NCBI RefSeq assembly: GCF_047495875.1
Contig: NC_092486.1
Location: 2,060,979 to 2,124,978 of the forward strand
DNA length: 64,000 nt
Direction of reading: 5' to 3'
DNA from: Pithys albifrons albifrons
Lineage: Eukaryota; Chordata; Aves; Passeriformes; Thamnophilidae
In this document: positions 61,974-64,000 of the stretch, piece by piece
Position numbering within the stretch: position 1 is the stretch's first letter
Layout of the letters: each line of letters begins with the position of its first letter
The notes under the pieces: model-generated
Database searches by the model: none
What the model was told of the DNA's origin: nothing
The model's input: only the letters and a program-made list of their open reading frames with translations
Translations under genes and position numbers: made by a program

Positions 61974-62269
61974 GATCTGACTCTGGCAGTCCGGGGGGAT
62001 TTTGGACTCGTTGCTGGCCCCTGAGCAGAGCTGAGCCCTCAGGTGGGTGTGGAGGTGCCAAGGAGTCCCTGCAGGGCAGTTCTCCCAGCTCCTCTGCCAG
62101 GTTTCTTTCCCAGCCAGCTCCCAGCCTGAGGGCTCAGCTGTGCCCTGGGCAGCTGCTGCCAATGGGCCCTTGGGAACAGTTGCTGGGCAATGGCCCAGAG
62201 GGTTTGGAATGCCCAGCTTTGGTCACCCCCACACTGGGACAAACTGGGCCCATCTGCTGAACTGGGACA
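61974..62269 (-). mobile_element. Truncated LTR, same family
   Basis: It corresponds to the part of the 54029-54745 LTR from GATCTGACTCTGGCA to the end GAACTGGGACA. The other part is missing and the 22-bp array stands in its place. Confidence 0.85.
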
Positions 62270-63334
62270 CCTGGGCAGATCCAACTGTGCAGACCCAACC
62301 CTGGAACAGCCCTGGGGAATGCTGAGCCAGGAGCACTGCCTGGCACACCAACCAGCCCCCAGCCAAGGTCTGAGGGGCTGCACCCAACCAAGACCCTCTC
62401 CCTGCACCACAGACACTTCCCAAAAGGCCTAAAATCACTTCAGAAGGGCTGTTAGAGGAATATTAAGTGAAAACAAAGACCCCACGAGCTGCAGGGCCTC
62501 CCAGGGTGTGTAATGAAAGCAGCCACAATACCTGTGAACCCTGGGGCTCTTCCCAGCTGATGGGAGCACAAAAGTGGCTTCAGACCCTCCCTGTGTCCCC
62601 CTCCCGTTTATCCCCATGTCAAATCGAGCCATTAAATCAGACCCAGAGGAATTTCCCCATTCACTGAAGGCTTTGGGGCTGCATTTGCCTCCCTCTTATT
62701 ACAACAGTTTCAGTCTGAGTTCTGCCAGAGCTTCACAGCAGAGCAGGCTGGGGCCACTTTCACCAGGAAATTGTCCTTGCAACCTCTGTTTTCCTTTCTT
62801 GGTCTCCCATCCATGGCCATGTGGTCCTGCTGCCACCTTGGGAGGATTCCCTCTGCCTGATCCCTTTGTCTGCCTCCTCCCTCTCCCCTGGTCTTCCCCA
62901 GTTCCCTGCACAGACTGGGGGATGCAGCAAGCCCTGACTGCAGGAGAGGCCTCGTTGCCTTGGTTACCCCTCACCAAGCTCTGCCCAAACCTGCCTTTGC
63001 CTTGCATTGCTCCTGCTTTTCCTGCTGCTCCCAGATTTCTGCTCCCAGGCAGCTGGACTTGGAAGGATTTTAAATGAATTTTAAAACAGGGAAATGTCCT
63101 GGGTGTGCATCATTTGTGGAGTTTGATGTGAAGCTTGGGGAGGAACACCAAAACCAGCAGCAGAACCCCAGAACCCCAAACTATTCTGGGTTGGAAGGAC
63201 CCACAAGGATCATCGAGTCCAACTCAAGTCAATGGCCCATACAGGGCACGTGCTGCGTTAGTTAAGCCACAAAGCAGGTTTTGGAGCAAAGTAAGCTCAG
63301 CCTAAGTCCCATGGAGCTGGAGTTGGAACCAGCT
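62270..63334. other. Unique sequence with a possible CR1 remnant
   Basis: The sequence is mostly unique. A short CR1-like tail is seen at about 63183-63225 (TTCTGGGTTGGAAGGACCC, ATCATCGAGTCCAAC). No gene was recognised. Confidence 0.5.
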
Positions 63335-64000
63335 CTGCTGGCAGTCATTGGCTCTGGGGCATCAGTGGTGCTGGGTGTGCCCAAAAGTGACACAACTGGC
63401 ACTGGGGCATCAGTGGTGCTGGGTGTGCCCAGAGCTGACACAGCTGGCACTGGGGCATCGCTGGGGCTGGGTGTGCCCAGAGCTGACACAACTGGCACTG
63501 GGGCATCACTGGTCTGTGTGTGCCCAGAGCTGACACAACTGGCACTGGGGCATCACTGGTGCTGGGTGTGCCCAAAGGTGACACAACTGGCACTGGGGCA
63601 TCACTGGGGCTGGGTGTGCCCAAAGGTGACACAACTGGCACTGGGGCATCACTGGTGCTGGGTGTGCCCAAAGGTGACACAACTGGCACTGGGGCATCAG
63701 TGGTGCTGGGTGTGCCCAGAGCTGACACAACTGGCACTGGGGCATCAGTGGTGCTGGGTGTGCCCAGAGCTGACACAACTGGCACTGGGGCATCAGTGGT
63801 GCTGGGTGTGCCCAGAGCTGACACAACTGGCACTGGGGCATCAGTGGTGCTGGGTGTGCCCACAGGTGACAGAACTGGCACTGGGGCATCACTGGTGCGT
63901 TTGGGCCCAAAGGTGACACAACTGGCACTGGGGCATCACTGGTGCTGTGTGTGCCCAGAGCTGACACAACTGGCACTGGGGCATCACTGGTGCTGTGTGT
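63335..64000. repeat. 48-bp minisatellite reaching the window end
   Basis: About 13.8 copies contain ACACAACTGGCACTGGGGC, ATCACTGGTGCTGGGTGTGC and CCAAAGGTG or CCAGAGCTG. The 48-bp unit is a multiple of three and open in several frames on both strands (for example GTGASVVLGVPRADT). There is no start context or codon bias that would support a gene. It is cut by the window edge. Confidence 0.94.

Overview
The window looks like bird DNA, most probably from a songbird and from a small, repeat-dense chromosome. It has many CR1 LINE fragments (the dominant avian retrotransposon), ERV-type solo LTRs with 5-bp target duplications, CpG-rich promoters, and roughly 30% tandem repeat (my rough sum of array lengths). 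Species and chromosome are inferred; only the element families and the gene are read from the sequence.

One protein-coding gene is supported: the 5' part of DPYSL2 (CRMP2, collapsin response mediator protein 2) on the minus strand. Four coding exons are visible with good splice sites: exon 1A for the long N-terminus of CRMP2A (46971-47321), exon 1B for the short start of CRMP2B (29660-29698), shared exon 2 (25464-25552) and shared exon 3 (24127-24311). 1A and 1B both end on a codon boundary, so either splices in frame to exon 2. Each first exon lies in a GC/CpG-rich flank, so the locus has two alternative promoters about 17.6 kb apart. Positions 1-24126 are intron 3; I recognise no later exon there, so the rest of the gene should lie beyond the left edge. 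Positions above about 49 kb are upstream intergenic sequence in which I recognise no gene.

Layout: intron 3 (1-24 kb) holds a six-unit ~410-bp tandem repeat, 22-bp, TGGGR, 40-bp, ~53-bp and AT-rich arrays, four main CR1 blocks and a solo LTR. Introns 1-2 (24-47 kb) hold purine-rich and GC-rich arrays around exon 1B, a 1.5-kb ~77-bp array, a ~370-bp tandem repeat split by a CR1, a 2.7-kb 29-bp array and a 1.36-kb 12-bp array. Upstream of exon 1A (47-64 kb) there are GC arrays, AT-rich microsatellites, more CR1 and LTR copies, and arrays continuing to the right edge.

The most interesting observation is at the exon 3 donor. The 5' splice site is the first member of a 24-bp tandem array in which each unit carries another GTAAGT-type donor and a TTTTCTCTCCCAG acceptor-like tract. 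The unit is a multiple of three and has no stop, so each extra unit used would add exactly eight residues (SKWLVFSP) without shifting frame. The second is a CR1 composite: several copies share a palindromic module flanked by 32-bp direct repeats, and one copy in the same window preserves the empty site.
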